Assembly: GCA_946800325.1 (NCBI GenBank)
Contig: OX326958.1
Location: forward strand, 27,010,914-27,074,913
Direction of reading: 5' to 3'
Origin: Luzula sylvatica
Lineage: Eukaryota > Streptophyta > Magnoliopsida > Poales > Juncaceae
DNA: 64,000 nucleotides
Part shown: one piece after another, positions 10,837-22,860 of the stretch
Position numbering within the stretch: the stretch's first letter is position 1
Layout: each line of letters opens with the position of its first letter
Program-made: the position numbers and the translations under genes
The notes under the pieces: model-generated
The model's input: the letters and a program-made list of their open reading frames with translations, nothing else
What the model was told of the DNA's origin: nothing
Database searches by the model: none

Positions 10837-12577
10837 ATATATATATATTTTGCCAAGTCCATCAAAACATCTTTTATTTTGGAAGCACGATACTTTAAGA
10901 GCAATTTAAATTTTTTGCTAACGATTTTTGCTAATAAATAATCAAATCTTCTTGCTAATAAACAAAGAAATATAAATAAGTCTTATTCGTACATTCCGTT
11001 TTTTCATCTTAATGATGTTCATGATTTTAAATCTTCATCTAAAAAATGATATTTAGTCTTCGAATATGTAATACATGTCTTAATATTATTATTATTATTA
11101 TTAAGACATATCATTTTTACATTTCTCAATTCCATTATACATTTATGGAAGATGATTGCACTAATTGATAAGTATAATAAATATGAATCATCATTAATGA
11201 GAGCATAATGGTCATTTGATAAAAAAAAAATTAAAATCGCTATTAATTAAGTCATGTTAGCTCTTGTAATAGCGTCATCCTACTTTAATGTTTTAATAAT
11301 CTAAATCCGACTCTCGAAAATGTTTGTGATAATGATTCAAGTATAAGAGCATTCATGTTTCTTGTAAAATTAACCATCGTTAATTTTAGGAAAAAAATAA
11401 TACACAAAGACGTTCTACTAATTTTTTTTGAAAATATATACTTGTCTCCTCTAATATCTCCTCAATTTGTTGATGTGTTGGCAAATACAATAAATGCATT
11501 AAATTATTTTTTATAATTAATCATAATAGGTGACAAACCGTATTAATTAGCTAGTAAATCATATTGATAAGATGATAAACTAAATTATTAAAAAATGTTA
11601 TGGTTTATTTAATTTTTTTTTATCATACTTAATTTTACACATGATAAGTCATATTTATTTGAACAAATTTTTATTATTTTATCTTCAATCTTTTTTAAAA
11701 ACAAAATATTTTCATTTCTATTTTGCATATTTTGCGAGAAAAAGAATTGGTTGTTATATTTTTCGTTTATTTTTATGGTAGTTTTATTCATGTGTGTCCG
11801 TTTAACACATGTTAAACGATGTATTAATTCAGTCTAATAACTTCTTTTCCAAATTTATAAATTTAAATTTGATTAATTATGGACGGTGATAAACAAACTT
11901 GTCAAAAAAGTTAAATAAATTAATTTTGTGTGAAACGGTGAATTTTTTTCCTTCTTCTTTTTCTATATAAGATGATAAAAATTAAATAGTCATGATTTAT
12001 CATTAATATTTATTTCGAGTGTCAACACAACAATAATTCTAGTGAATTCTAAAAGGGTGTATATCATCGATCTTTTTTTATTCATTTGAAATTTTGACCA
12101 CGTCACGAAGAGCAGCATCATCAAGACCATGAGAACAAAGATACTTGTTCATAAGAGTTTTACAGCTAGGGTTCATACCAAAATAGTCTTGATGCTGCTC
12201 TTTGATCAGCAAAATTAGTATGACAAATTAGGGTTATTGACATGATTGTGTTACCGGTGTGAATGGTCAAAATTAGGATATGTTGCATCATTTGTACGAG
12301 TTGTGTGGCGATTGTAGAGAATAGAATACGACTATAGCGTGTCGTCGAGCACATTATCCTGCGTGGTGAGGGCGTAACTGAGCGAACAAAACGGGCTGCG
12401 ATTGAGCATGAGAGCTAAACAAACCGCCGGCGCCCGTGTGAGCAAAATAGTGAGAAAGTCATAAGAGACGAGTTATGACTACTTTGACCCGAGTGTGCGG
12501 GTTCGGGTGCGAGTCGGGTCTAGCAGGTCCCGACTACATAGTTTAGTTAATTGAGTATTTGAGTTATCTATTGGATC
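10837..12577. other. AT-rich noncoding region
   Basis: Mostly AT-rich DNA with an ATT trinucleotide run near 11085-11102. 12360-12540 is GC-richer and may be a retroelement relic. A 32-codon minus-strand frame at about 12080-12177 (start MNPSCK) was seen but not recognised. Confidence 0.4.
12109..12204. repeat. short inverted repeat
   Basis: AAGAGCAGCATCATCAAGA (12109-12127) faces TCTTGATGCTGCTCTT (12188-12203), giving a stem of about 16 bp with a 3-nt bulge and a loop of about 60 nt. Confidence 0.7.
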
Positions 12578-12847
12578 CAGTGTTCCAGAAATCGATCTTG
12601 GCGGCCGATTAATCGGCGATTAATCGCTCCTCGATGGTCCGCCGTCAAGATAACCCCTTGGCGTTTTGTGCTTGGCGGATTCCGCCAAGCGGCCGCCAAG
12701 GGTCCGCAAAGACCGCCGAGCCGATTTTAAGTGTTTTTTTTTAATTTTATTTTTTTATTGCCAACGGGTCCATAGCATAGTTAGTTGAATGTGAAGCACA
12801 AAAAATCATATATTGTGAGAGGTTATGGGATACTATTTGTACAAAAA

Positions 12848-12908
<61 letters not shown>

Positions 12909-13345
12909 CGTTTCATTTCTTTTTTCTCGTTTTTTTCTCTTCGTGCAAGAAAAATTATTTATTTTCCTGTCTCATTTCTCGCAACGGGGGACAGGCGTGA
13001 AACAAAAACATTCTTGCTCATTTTTTTTTTCTCTTTTCTTTCTTTTCGTGATAATGTTATATTATTTGAAATTTTATTACGTTATTCGGATATCAGATAT
13101 GTTATTTAAATTATTATTTGAGTTTATGTTAGTTTAGTGGCGTAGTGTATTTTGTTACTTAAATTATTCAAAACTTATTAAGAAAACTGTGATTTGTAAT
13201 TTTGTTTAATTAATTTAAATATTAAATATAAAAAATAAAAATCCACCGAGATCTGCCGAGATTCTCGATTAATCATGATTAATCATCCTGGGCGCTTGAT
13301 GGTCGTCTGCCAACTAACGAGCGCCTAACGATTTTTGAAACATTG
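12578..13345. mobile_element. hAT-like non-autonomous element
   Basis: The terminal inverted repeats are CAGTGTTCCAGAAATCG and the complement of CGATTTTTGAAACATTG (13 of 17 match). They are flanked by ATTGGATC (12570-12577) and ATTGGTTC (13346-13353), an 8-bp duplication with one change. Both ends carry ATTAATCG/GATTAATC and GCCGCCAAG-type subterminal words. At 768 bp with no transposase it is non-autonomous. It contains the TA microsatellite at 12851-12906. Confidence 0.75.
12851..12906. repeat. (AT)n microsatellite
   Basis: About 28 uninterrupted AT dinucleotides inside the hAT-like element. Confidence 0.95.
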
Positions 13346-13353
13346 ATTGGTTC

Positions 13354-14107
13354 TCATCTGATTGAAGAGAGGACAATATGGCTGGCACGGCGTCGAATGT
13401 AGCGCAACAAATGCCAGCCTGAGAGCGAGAGAAATGTGCACCGATCGAGAGATCGGGCCTTACGGAGCGACCAATATATAAATTGTATACTTTCTGGGAT
13501 CCGATCAAATTTTATCAGTAATTTTTTTTTTTCAGTATCCAATAATGGAGAGTCTTTTTTATAATTTAACCGCAATAAGGGGGCTTTTTATGCAAATTTG
13601 ATGTACAAATTTCGAACTCTTTGCTAAGCACGTCTTCTTTTTTAGCCAAGTATGGCTTGCATGCAATTGCAAGGACATAAAACCTAGACCTCTATCCCTC
13701 AAATATAAATTATATAGATACAAAGATGGATACAATACAGGTAGGGTTTTGTATTTTTTTTCATTTTGATAAGACTTGAAGAGGTCCAAGGGGGGCCATT
13801 TTATTAGTTGTGTGACACCTAATATTGGTGAATGGTAAATATTTGTTCTCAAGTGTACACTGCATAATGTATACTATACACTATACTATTTTGTACGATT
13901 ATACAATACTATAGATAGATTTGATATTTGGAGAAAAGCTGGAGAAAGAGAGAAGCCACGTACAGTAGTAACAGTGCTTAAAAGACTTGACATTTTGAGT
14001 CCTCATTTTTTTGCAATCATGGATATCTCCATTCTTGATTATTTATCTAGTAATGAGTTATTAGATGTCTGTGTTTATATTGAAAATGGAGAGGATTTAA
14101 ATGGTAA
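13354..14107. other. noncoding region
   Basis: No supported gene. A short open stretch starts with ATG at 14017 (MDISILDYL...) but stops after about 30 codons. A GTAAATG donor-like site at about 14102 did not lead to any in-frame acceptor that I could find. Confidence 0.35.
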
Positions 14108-14578
14108 ATGAAATTGAGGCGGGCAATACTATCTCTGTGCATGTCTAATCACACATCACATCACATTATCAATTATCAATTATCACTTTTTTTTGAAAAA
14201 ATACTTATTAACAAGTATTATAACAATATATTAATCTGGTTGATTACAATACTCAGTGCCTTGATAATTAAATTATTGCTCTATATAATATATGAATATA
14301 AAGTATATTATATCAGCATTTCAATTTCCAAAGTTTTAACAACCCTTCTAACTCTATGTTTCTGTTTCTCAATTCAAACTCCTGAACAAGCAACCTCAAT
14401 TTATTTATTTTTTCTCATTTATTTGGGCTTATTTATGATTTTTATAACATGTAAAACAATAATAATAAAGTTTGGTCAAGAAGATTTTATACGGAGAACA
14501 GAAGCTTTACTTGAGAGGATATATAAAGTAGGTAACACCATAAATTTATGTCAGGAAGAACTTTGCTGTGAACACTGA
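14108..14578 (+). CDS. hypothetical small membrane protein (uncertain)
   Basis: Open frame of 156 codons in very AT-rich DNA. The product would have hydrophobic segments at about residues 41-61 and 78-90 and a longer one at about 95-116, followed by a polar tail with acidic, Arg- and Cys-containing stretches (ERIYKVGNTINLCQEELCC). I do not recognise the family. An upstream ATG at 14017 is in another frame, so a spliced gene cannot be excluded. The length is unusual for such AT-rich DNA, but codon bias gives no independent support; it could be a chance ORF. Confidence 0.25.
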   Translation: MKLRRAILSLCMSNHTSHHIINYQLSLFFEKILINKYYNNILIWLITILSALIIKLLLYIIYEYKVYYISISISKVLTTLLTLCFCFSIQTPEQATSIYLFFLIYLGLFMIFITCKTIIIKFGQEDFIRRTEALLERIYKVGNTINLCQEELCCEH

Positions 14579-14982
14579 ATTTCTCTCATCTATCATTTTC
14601 TTTTCATTTTTATTTTTTACTATTTTCAAATATAATGATAACTGGTAATTTACTGATCCACAAAAACCCAAAACAAAAACCAATCACCACTCTATGATTA
14701 GTCTATTTTGCACACAGAATCCCACAAATAATTAAATATTCAATTAACAAAAAGACATTGTTAATTAATTATCATAATGGTCAAGAATAAAATGAAAGAA
14801 ACCAAAATCATACAAAGCTTATACATACAAACATTACAAATTATACTGATCAACAAAAAGGTCAGTTTAAATTGAGATTATCCTCAAAATGGTCTCTCTT
14901 CTCGCTCTAAAATTCCTAAGATTGATTTCTCTTTTTTCATAAATAGTGTAAATAATGAAATGCATGAATGAATTTCAATATT

Positions 14983-15660
14983 TCATGGCATGTAAAGCTT
15001 GTTACCACATTTGCAACGCCATGCTTCAGGATAATACTCCAGAGGAAAAGCTACGCCGGGTTGGATCGCGACGTGTACCGCCCGACAAGGGTAACACCGG
15101 CCACACCGAGAACGACATGTCGGTGGCGACGAACCCGGTCCGATAAGACTCCTTCCACGTGGCATGCCCGTAGGTTCCCAAGTGTTATAATGTGTATTTC
15201 TCTGTACTACTCTTGGTCTGCCAATTAGACCACCTTCTATTACACGCCCTGAAAATAATGATTTGATTGAAAACTTTGTTAGAAAATTATTCAAAAAAGT
15301 TACGAATGAGAGAGGAGGAATGATTGATGTTGGTGGATCTCGCCCAAAAGACAAAGGACTAGATTGAAGAAAAAATTAGGGACCGATGTGGAAGAAACAT
15401 AGTACATTTGATTTTTTTTTTTTTTTAATCTTTTAACCAGGAAAAGTTTATAACATTGGAAAGAAAGAAAGTTCTTTTCTTTTTCTTCTTTCAAATCGAA
15501 CAAGAGGTCCAGTTTTGGGGATTTCTGGTTTAGTAAACAAATAAGTAGAATGTAATGAAGTAGTGTGCATACCAAGAGCAGTTGTGAAGAAGACGAGAAG
15601 AAGAAGGAAGAGAGAGAGCCGAAGGCCATGAAGGCCTCCTACGGCCATGGCCGATCCCAA
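14983..15660 (-). CDS. EPIDERMAL PATTERNING FACTOR-like (EPFL) secreted peptide
   Basis: EPFL peptides are secreted cysteine-rich ligands of ERECTA-family receptor kinases that control stomatal patterning and organ growth. Exon 1 is 15573-15660 (starts MGSAMAVGGLHGL, hydrophobic signal core SLFLLLLVFFTTALG, ends at GTATGC); exon 2 is 14983-15248 after an ATTTTCAG acceptor. The intron is 324 bp, phase 1, and the total is 117 residues. The C-terminal mature domain has six cysteines: PTC, SRC, GRC, YPC and the WRCKC pair, ending in the family signature EYYPEAWRCKCGNKLYMP. The GPGSSPP stretch precedes the first Cys. The six-Cys pattern and the long PEAWRCKCGNKL tail fit the CHALLAH-type clade (EPFL4-6/8-like) better than EPF1/2; the exact orthologue is not assigned. 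The upstream leader region has a (GA)n run. Confidence 0.88.
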
Positions 15661-15710
15661 ATGAAATCTTTACTGCACAGTACTACTGCACTGAACTCTC
15701 AGAATCGATC

Positions 15711-15736
15711 GAGAGAGAGAGAGAGAGAGAGAGAGA
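15711..15736. repeat. (GA)n microsatellite in the EPFL upstream region
   Basis: Thirteen GA dinucleotides 50 bp upstream of the EPFL start codon; on the gene's strand this is a (TC)n run, common in plant 5' leaders and promoters. Confidence 0.9.
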
Positions 15737-18700
15737 ACAGAAAGGTGCAGAGAGAGGAGAAATAAATAAGTATTTGATGACAATGGCGTGAATGTCAAGT
15801 CAAAATACCCACACGTTCGCTCGAGGAAGAACAGAGAAACAGAGAGGAGGTAGCTTTTCTTTTTTTCTTTTGCAGAAGACTAGAAGAGAGAGAGAGAGGT
15901 TTGAAGGAAGGGGGGAGAGAACAGGGAGTAGAGAAATGATGGAGGCAAGTGCAAAGTGATTCTTTGTATAATAAGATGAGAGAGACGAGAAAAAGAGAGT
16001 GAGTTTGTGTTTTTTGTGAGATTGGGTCCCTACAACATGGCCTTTTGGTTCGATTAGACCAGTTCTACTCCCTTGTGTCTTTTACTTGCAATTTTTCTGA
16101 AATGCCCCTGCATAAATGCATATATGGCGTATAATGTATGTGTGAGAATTATATCGATTTTTTTGTATGAGGTTGGTTCTTCTATACACTATGCATAGAC
16201 TTTGCACATATTGCGAGTAAAGTATCCGATACGTTGTGAATACAACGATATGATATTTTCACGTAGACTTTAGAATATGATATCGATTGTTGGAAGTATC
16301 CGCGCACCATAGATTATAGGCAAATAAATTATTTTTTTGATTGACTAAAATGAGTACCTCGACCTAATTAATATGTTCTTTCAAAAAAAACTTGTCGACT
16401 ACAATACAATTATCGTTTAAATTTGATAATATAATATTTATAAATGTATAATGTCATTAGTATTGAAGTTAATAGTTTGGTTTTCTACTAAAAGGTAATA
16501 TTAGAGATTCGCAACGAATAATGACTAAATATTTATTTATAAGATGTCTAGCTTATTTTATGAAATATAGAACACAATGTAATAAGTACATTTTATTTCT
16601 TATCTAAAAACAATCATGTCAGTAAAATAACGTAATAACTTAGTGTGAAAATTATTAAAAGAAAACAATTTAATTACAATAGTGAAGAGATAATGAAAAT
16701 ATAAAGTAATGAGTTGTTTTGTTTGGAATTATTGGAGGAGATAGTCTCTCGTACTTACCATACTAATAAATTTCTAATAAAAAAGAGAGACACCGACAAT
16801 AAATAGATTTCAATTTCGTTCAAAAAAATAAAATAGTAATACACTATAATTTTTGAAACATTATGATAGTTTTACAACACAATTTATAGCCGAATATATA
16901 TTTATTATTTTATTTTTCAAAATCTAAGAGACCGTTGTCCGCTCTAGTTTATTAATAAATTTTTCACTGAAAACATGAAAGAAAAAATTAATTGCAGACA
17001 TGATGAATAATACTACTGTCAACAACTGGTTACATCTTCTTATTACAAAAAATCAATAACAAATTATGAAAATATAATTGATATGTGAATAAATTGAACC
17101 TCGGTAAGATAGAACTTGAAATCTTAATTAATGCATATTTTTCTTTTAAATTTCTAAGTTAAATGGACTTTTTGTGAACTTAACAGGGCATTATCAAAAT
17201 TGAGACATGTTATAGGGGTTTATCAAAATTTCTCCTTTTCTATAGTTCAAAGGAAGCCCGAAACCTAGATTCAAACCTATATTTGGCCTCTTGTGTTCAC
17301 ATAACATATTTTACTTCCCATTTGGTATTTTCTTAATATTCATATAATTATATGCACCAATTATTCAATTTTTATTTGTTATTATATCTTGACTTCAGGT
17401 TTCTAGAGGTTTGACGGTTGCCCATTTGGACAGATATATTTCATCATGATTCATGACAAATATATTACAATGAAATATTTAATTCACCATGATTCAATGT
17501 TCCTTGCCCTTTTAAAAGGGTTAATAAGATATTCATTTATATATAAAAAAATATGAATATATTTGTGTGTTATTAACTTATTATTCATTATTCATTAGTC
17601 ATGAATCCTTGAATGGGAATCACATCAATGCATATATTTTGCATATTAAAATCCTACACAATGAGTTCCATCAAATCAAAATTAACCAACCTAGTTTAAA
17701 ATAGGAATTGGCACAGAGTTTTAACTTGAAAATTTACAAAGTACAGATTACAAGCATTCTTAGAACTGGAGCTTTGTTGACTTTGTATCCGTTTTTCTTG
17801 CACTGAAACCAAACTTCTCTGACTTCGATGTTTTCTATTCCAAATTAAGAAAATTTCCAACTAGTTTTCTATACATAGCTTAATATATAATCGTAAATTA
17901 TTAAGTAAGTCATTTAATCATGTTATGATAGTGCGTATATAATACATGCAAAGAACAAAATCTCATATTAAAGATCTGTGGTACTGGAGTTTAATTAAAA
18001 GCTGGTTCGGTTTGGTTTCGTTTGGTCCCCATGTAAGAAAATACTAAGCACTCGTGAGAGGTATCAAAAAAGAAAGGTACCCCTAAAATCTCATGATTCT
18101 CTTAATCATGTGATGAATAATGCTGAAATTAAGCGAGTTATATAAGCATAAAATAATGACTCACTACATTGCATTATACACACACAAATACAATGGTATT
18201 TTGAAGTAAACTACGAATACAAGTTTGGATAGGAAATGAAATGAAAAAGAATGACAAGTAGCTGTCACTCGTGTGAGTCTAGGCCGTGCATGTGCAAACT
18301 CTGTCACGTACGACTCGAACAATATGTTATGGCTATCTCGGCTCCACTTACTTCAACCATACATACGTATCATGTATAACATGGGTCTTTAGAACTAAGT
18401 TAAATGGTATTTTCATTAAGTGAAGGTCAAGGAGAATGAAGGGAGAAATAAATGAAGTGAGACCCAGCATCTCTCTCTCTCTCCTTCTTCCCTCACCTGC
18501 TACTTTATAAGTGAGTCCCACATCGAACCACTCTTTTCTCACACTACGGGACCACTCTCACCTTTCAGTCTTCTCGACTCGAGAACTTAGCTAGCTCATT
18601 TGATTCCTCCCCTCCCCCCCTCCCCATTTCCACCACACTCGATACATCCATTACGCCTCCTCTCGCCATGTCCTGTCTTGCTACCAATGGAGAAAGAGTC

Positions 18701-20182
18701 ATGCATTTGCAAGCTTTGTTGACCAGAAGTGGTGCACACGTTCACGTTGGATGCTGATCGAGTCGAGTCGAGTCGATGAATATACATATATGGGTCAGGG
18801 TGTTTGACTGGCCAACCCAACCAAACGTGCACCTCTCTCGTGCAAGGCCCACTCCTCATGGACCACCTAGCTGGGTTCTGTCTAACACTAACACATGGTT
18901 TATTTTGTATAACTTGACTTGATTATAAAGGTAAATTAGTAAAGTTGAAAGGACTTAAAGGGTCGTGACAAAATGTTAGGGTTAGACTTTAGAACAGGAG
19001 ATAGGTAGGTTGTTCTTGTTCATATATGACTTTATCTTCGTGTACAAATGATAAATATGACATGACGATTCAAATATACAAAGGGATGTATGGATTGTGT
19101 TGTCTTGGATCAGTGTATAGATCATAGACTATAGTCAATGTCATGTTTGTGTTCAACACTTTGATTGTGATATAAATGAAGGAAATAATTAATTAAGGTG
19201 AGAATGGCTCCACCACTAACATGCATGAATGGAACACAGATACAACTATTTGTACCTGCATATTTACTTATACGTGCCATTTCGTTCTTGTCTCCTCTCC
19301 TCTTTACAATTAATTGCATGTTTGAACTTTGATGTTGTCTATATATACTTCCAAACCACATTTTGATTGGATGTGCCACAAAAGATCAAGATTTATTTTT
19401 TCTTGTTTAACTTTGGTCCACTAAAATGGACACATTGTAATGTGAAAGATATTGACACATTGAACAAATTAAAAGAGTCCCACAAAAAGCTAGGTCTATA
19501 GCTCATTGATGCTTTATCTTTGTCTTTGTCTTTTGCCATAATTTTTTCTCAACCTTTATTCAAGAACAATTGAATATATGTCCTCGTTATTTTGTAAAGG
19601 TATGAGGTTACTATTTGCATGATTCAATTGAAGAACCATAAATTCTAACTTTAAGGAGGAAATCTTTGTTCATAGCCCAAATAAGTATTTTCTTTTTTCC
19701 GAGCACAACCAAACAAAACCCTAGCTAGTTTAAAACTATTTACTCTTTCATCCTCTTTCTGGTTAAAACTTATTTCTTTTTTCTCACCACAATTTCTACA
19801 AAAATGGAGGCAGTAAAACAAGTGAGATTAGGAGAGAATTATATCTCCATTCTTGAGTGTAAATGCAGAGGAGCAAAGAGAGTGATGGATCAAATGCCTA
19901 ACGTAGCAGGACGTGTCATACTCAAATACTCATATTTGTACCATCTACACGAATGGAAATGTTAAAAAGTGCACAGTTACAAGATTTTGACAAGGACTAC
20001 ACACTGCCTTGTATTAGCCATTATTGGATTTCATGTACTTGGAAAGAAAGAAAATGGGCCAATTTGTAAGATTCACTCTGCTCCAATTCATGACTAGTTT
20101 CTCAATGTATAGCCTAAATTTCTTTCCTCTTTAGTATATGTTCAAGAAAGGGATAAAGATCCACTGAATATCACAAAAAGCT
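15737..20182. other. intergenic region between divergent EPFL and ARD genes
   Basis: 4.4 kb with no supported gene. 15780-16020 is purine-rich and probably belongs to the EPFL promoter. 18470-18640 has CT-rich runs. A 53-codon frame at 19804-19965 (MEAVKQVRLGEN) was not recognised. No transposon ends were identified. Confidence 0.4.
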
Positions 20183-20837
20183 AAAATAATGTTGCACGAA
20201 TATAATATTATGAATGTTTACATTATAGTTCTTGATGATTGGCACTGAAAAAAATGAATTTACAAATGTTTGGAACCCCAATCATCTTGAAATTTTGAAC
20301 TCAAATTCAATAAAAATGTCTTGAAAAGGGACCAAGATCACGTGTCTAGCATGAGATGTATGATAAAGAATATGAACACTTGATCAAGAATACATATTTG
20401 AACATTTTCATGAAAAATATTATTTAGTATGAGTGAGACAAGGAAGAGTGGCTTAAATTGAATCAAATTATAAGTTTGATTTTCTTATTATTACGACACC
20501 TTTGAGACAATTAGACATTCTCACATGGCTTTCATATGGAGTTCATGTTCTTATTTAGACCTTTTCAATATTTTATTTTTGGACCCATTTTTGGGGACTT
20601 TCATGCATATATGATCAATTATACTATGTATTCTAACTAAATTGGGCCTTAAAAAACTTAGATTTATTGGTATAAATAAATTGGGCCTCATTTACTTGTG
20701 ATTCTAAGACCATGTAGTTCAAAGTAAAACTAAAAATCATGCACTTGTATGGTGTCTCTTTGATGGGAAAGGATTACCACAAATTCACTTGAAATCGAAG
20801 TATCTCACTGTATCTGGATTCGATTTCACGAGATTAG

Positions 20838-20845
20838 TATATAAG
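20838..20845 (+). promoter_or_regulatory. TATA box of ARD copy 1
   Basis: TATATAAG, 57 nt upstream of the ARD start codon. It is the same in copies 2 (53223-53230) and 3 (63872-63879). Copies 2 and 3 lack about 10 bp (around 20806-20816) just upstream. Confidence 0.6.
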
Positions 20846-20902
20846 AGTTTCTCTTGTACTGATTGATTAGGTTTTAACAAAGGAGTTGGGTGAAGAGGAT
20901 AA

Positions 20903-21885
20903 ATGGGTCTAGAGGTACTAATTTTGTTTTAATTCATTTTTTAATGTTATATTTGATTTGTAAGAAATTTGGAATGCTTTTTGTAATTGTTTGATTAATT
21001 GATTAGGCGTGGGTAATGGAGGAAAGTGGAGAGGATCAAAGGTTTCCTCACAAGAGAACCCCTAATGTTTCTGTGCCCTTAAGCAAGCTCGAAGGTACTG
21101 ATTTTTGTATTTATCTGTTAATTGACCCAATTAACCTACTCCTGTTTATCTAATTTTGATTTTGGAGCAAAACCAACATATATTTCGAAATTGAAAATTA
21201 GGATTCTTTATAATTTCCAATTTTATGTTTACATTATATTTATTTACTGATAATTTTCAGAGATTGGCGTTTTATATTGGCATTTAGACCCAAAGAACCA
21301 CGAAAACGATGAAGAGTTAAAGAAAATCAGAGAATCCAGAGGCTACAGTTACACGGTTCATCTTTCATTTTCTCAAAAAATCCTCATTTGTAATTTTCCA
21401 CCATATCGAAATATAATTCGGAGAGTATTTCTGCAGGATTATCTTGATTTGTGTCCTGAAAAAGTGGAGAATTACGAGGAGAAATTGAAGAATTTCTACA
21501 GAGAACACATCCACGGCGACGAGGAGATCCGTTACTGCTTAGAGGGTAGTGGATATTTCGATGTGCGTGATAAGGATGATAAATGGATTCGGATCTGGAT
21601 CCGAGCCGGCAATTTGATCGTTCTGCCAGCTGGCATTTATCATCGTTTCACTCTCGACACTTCGAACTACGTCAAGGTAATGAACTCGTTACGACTTGTT
21701 TAAACTTTTGCTTCGAATAATCGAGCGTGTTATTATTTTGCTTATTTATTTTGTAGTTGATGAGATTGTTTGTGGGAGAACCGGTGTGGACTGCGTATAA
21801 CAGGCCTCAAGAGGATCATCCTGCTAGACAAGGTTATATCGAGAGTTTCGTGGATAATTCCAAAATTACCCTCGAAGCCCATTGA
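20903..21885 (+). CDS. ARD: acireductone dioxygenase (ARD), copy 1
   Basis: ARD oxidises acireductone in the methionine salvage (Yang) cycle; the Fe form yields the methionine precursor and formate. Five exons: 20903-20914, 21007-21094, 21261-21355, 21437-21676, 21757-21885, all GT-AG, giving 187 residues, normal for the family. Exon 1 encodes only MGLE. The cupin metal ligands are His89 and His91 in EHIHGDEE, Glu95, and His134 in [22 protein letters not shown] and RLFVGEPVW are conserved family blocks. Compared with copy 2 it differs at residues 48 (Glu vs Lys), 50 (Asp vs Asn) and 124 (Asn vs Asp); Asn124 lies in [10 protein letters not shown], where ARDs usually have AGDLIVLP. There is no frame break, so it is probably functional. 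This is the only copy in non-array flanking DNA and so is likely the parent locus. Confidence 0.95.
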
Positions 21886-22031
21886 TTGCTCTATATGAGG
21901 TTGCGGAACTTATATATAATTTAGTTATATTTGTATAAATTGATGAGTTAGTGGACCAGTAGTGTCATGTCATGTATATGCACTTGTTATTACCAACTAC
22001 AGCAATCTTTCAATTGAATTTCAATCTCAAT

Positions 22032-22214
22032 TCCAACAAATCATCGATCAACAATTGAGATCTTTACGCGAAGGTTCACCTTCCGCCACGCAACACGTGC
22101 CATGTCAGCATATTTCCTCGACTTAACTCGTGCCTTATTGCCGGTCCCGCCAGATTTCAGAAATCGTGATATAGATTTTTCTAATTATCTTTGCATTCAC
22201 CAAATCTCCAAATC
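22032..22214 (-). pseudogene. 3' fragment of a UGT gene, copy 1
   Basis: On the minus strand this matches the last ~60 codons of the intact UGT at 25912-27481 (compare 25951-26125): both share the CCAACAAATC-TCGATCAA start and GTCCCGCCAGAT. One base is missing near 22090, shifting the frame. The remainder is gone because a copia LTR abuts at 22215. The gene tail lies convergent to ARD, about 150 bp after its stop codon. It is the relic of a tandem UGT duplicate. Confidence 0.85.
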
Positions 22215-22516
22215 TGTTGAAAGAGGAAGAAGAAGATTGAAAAAGATTAATTTGTATTTCTTAATTAATAATCTCTTTACAAGCTCTATACTTATAATAC
22301 CCTAACCATCTTCTAGAGAAGGCATCTAATTTAACCTATTCTACACCTAGGCATAACTAACTTTAAATCATATACACCTCATCCACTTATCCTAATTAAC
22401 AGGATCCAATAGGTACAAACTACATCCATTAAGAGAAATGGGTATAAGTGAATAAAAGCCAATTTACTACTTCTCTATTCGAGGCATCAATGGACATCTC
22501 CATTTCATGATTTACA
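22215..22516 (-). mobile_element. copia 3' LTR (302 bp), copy 1
   Basis: The boundaries TGTTGAAAGAGG...GATTTACA read TG...CA on the minus strand. The LTR lies next to a G-rich polypurine tract (10 C on the + strand) and then copia RNase H sequence. It is inserted into the UGT relic. The same 302 bp recur at 54633-54934. Confidence 0.8.
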
Positions 22517-22860
22517 CCCCCCCCCCTAAGCGAAAGCGGGGTGGAACACACCGTGAGCTTGTGTCGTAGGAGTTTAAAACGAGAGGACGAGAAGCTTTTT
22601 GTTAGAATATTAGCAATTTGGTCATGCGAGCAAATAAATTTCACTTGTAGCTCCTTGTTGTTTACACGTTCGTGCACAAAATGAAAATCGATTTCGATAT
22701 GTTTTGTGCGGGCGGAAAAGATCTGATTTGCCGCCAAGAAAGTTGCTCCAAGATTGTCGAACAATAAGAATGGGGGTGACGATAACGGTACAGACAACTC
22801 ACGAACTAGATATTGAATCCAAATTACCTCGGTGGTAGCCATGCCTAGACTACGGTACTC
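22517..22860 (-). pseudogene. copia pol relic (RNase H end), copy 1
   Basis: The minus strand encodes the C-terminal RNase H part of a copia polyprotein: MATTEVIWIQYLVREL, then ARTKHIEIDFHFVHERV and DQIANILTKSFSS, the typical copia C-terminus. It is cut off at 22860, where TCGAG-element DNA begins. Older and of a different family from the full-length element at 30064-36932. Confidence 0.85.

Noticed and set aside
12080..12177. Minus-strand 32-codon frame starting MNPSCKTLMNKYL
   Set aside because: Too short, no recognised family and overlaps an inverted repeat; could be a decayed gene tail but cannot be supported.
18596..18859. Minus-strand 87-codon ORF
   Set aside because: Composition is low-complexity Gly/Arg-rich from CT-rich DNA; no domain or gene context.
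19804..19965. 53-codon frame MEAVKQVRLGEN with leader-like upstream DNA
   Set aside because: Short and unrecognised; no splice partners found.
21449..21703. ARD read as a single-exon 84-residue protein starting at 21449
   Set aside because: That frame begins with TTG inside exon 4; the gene structure with GT-AG introns restores the whole 187-residue enzyme.
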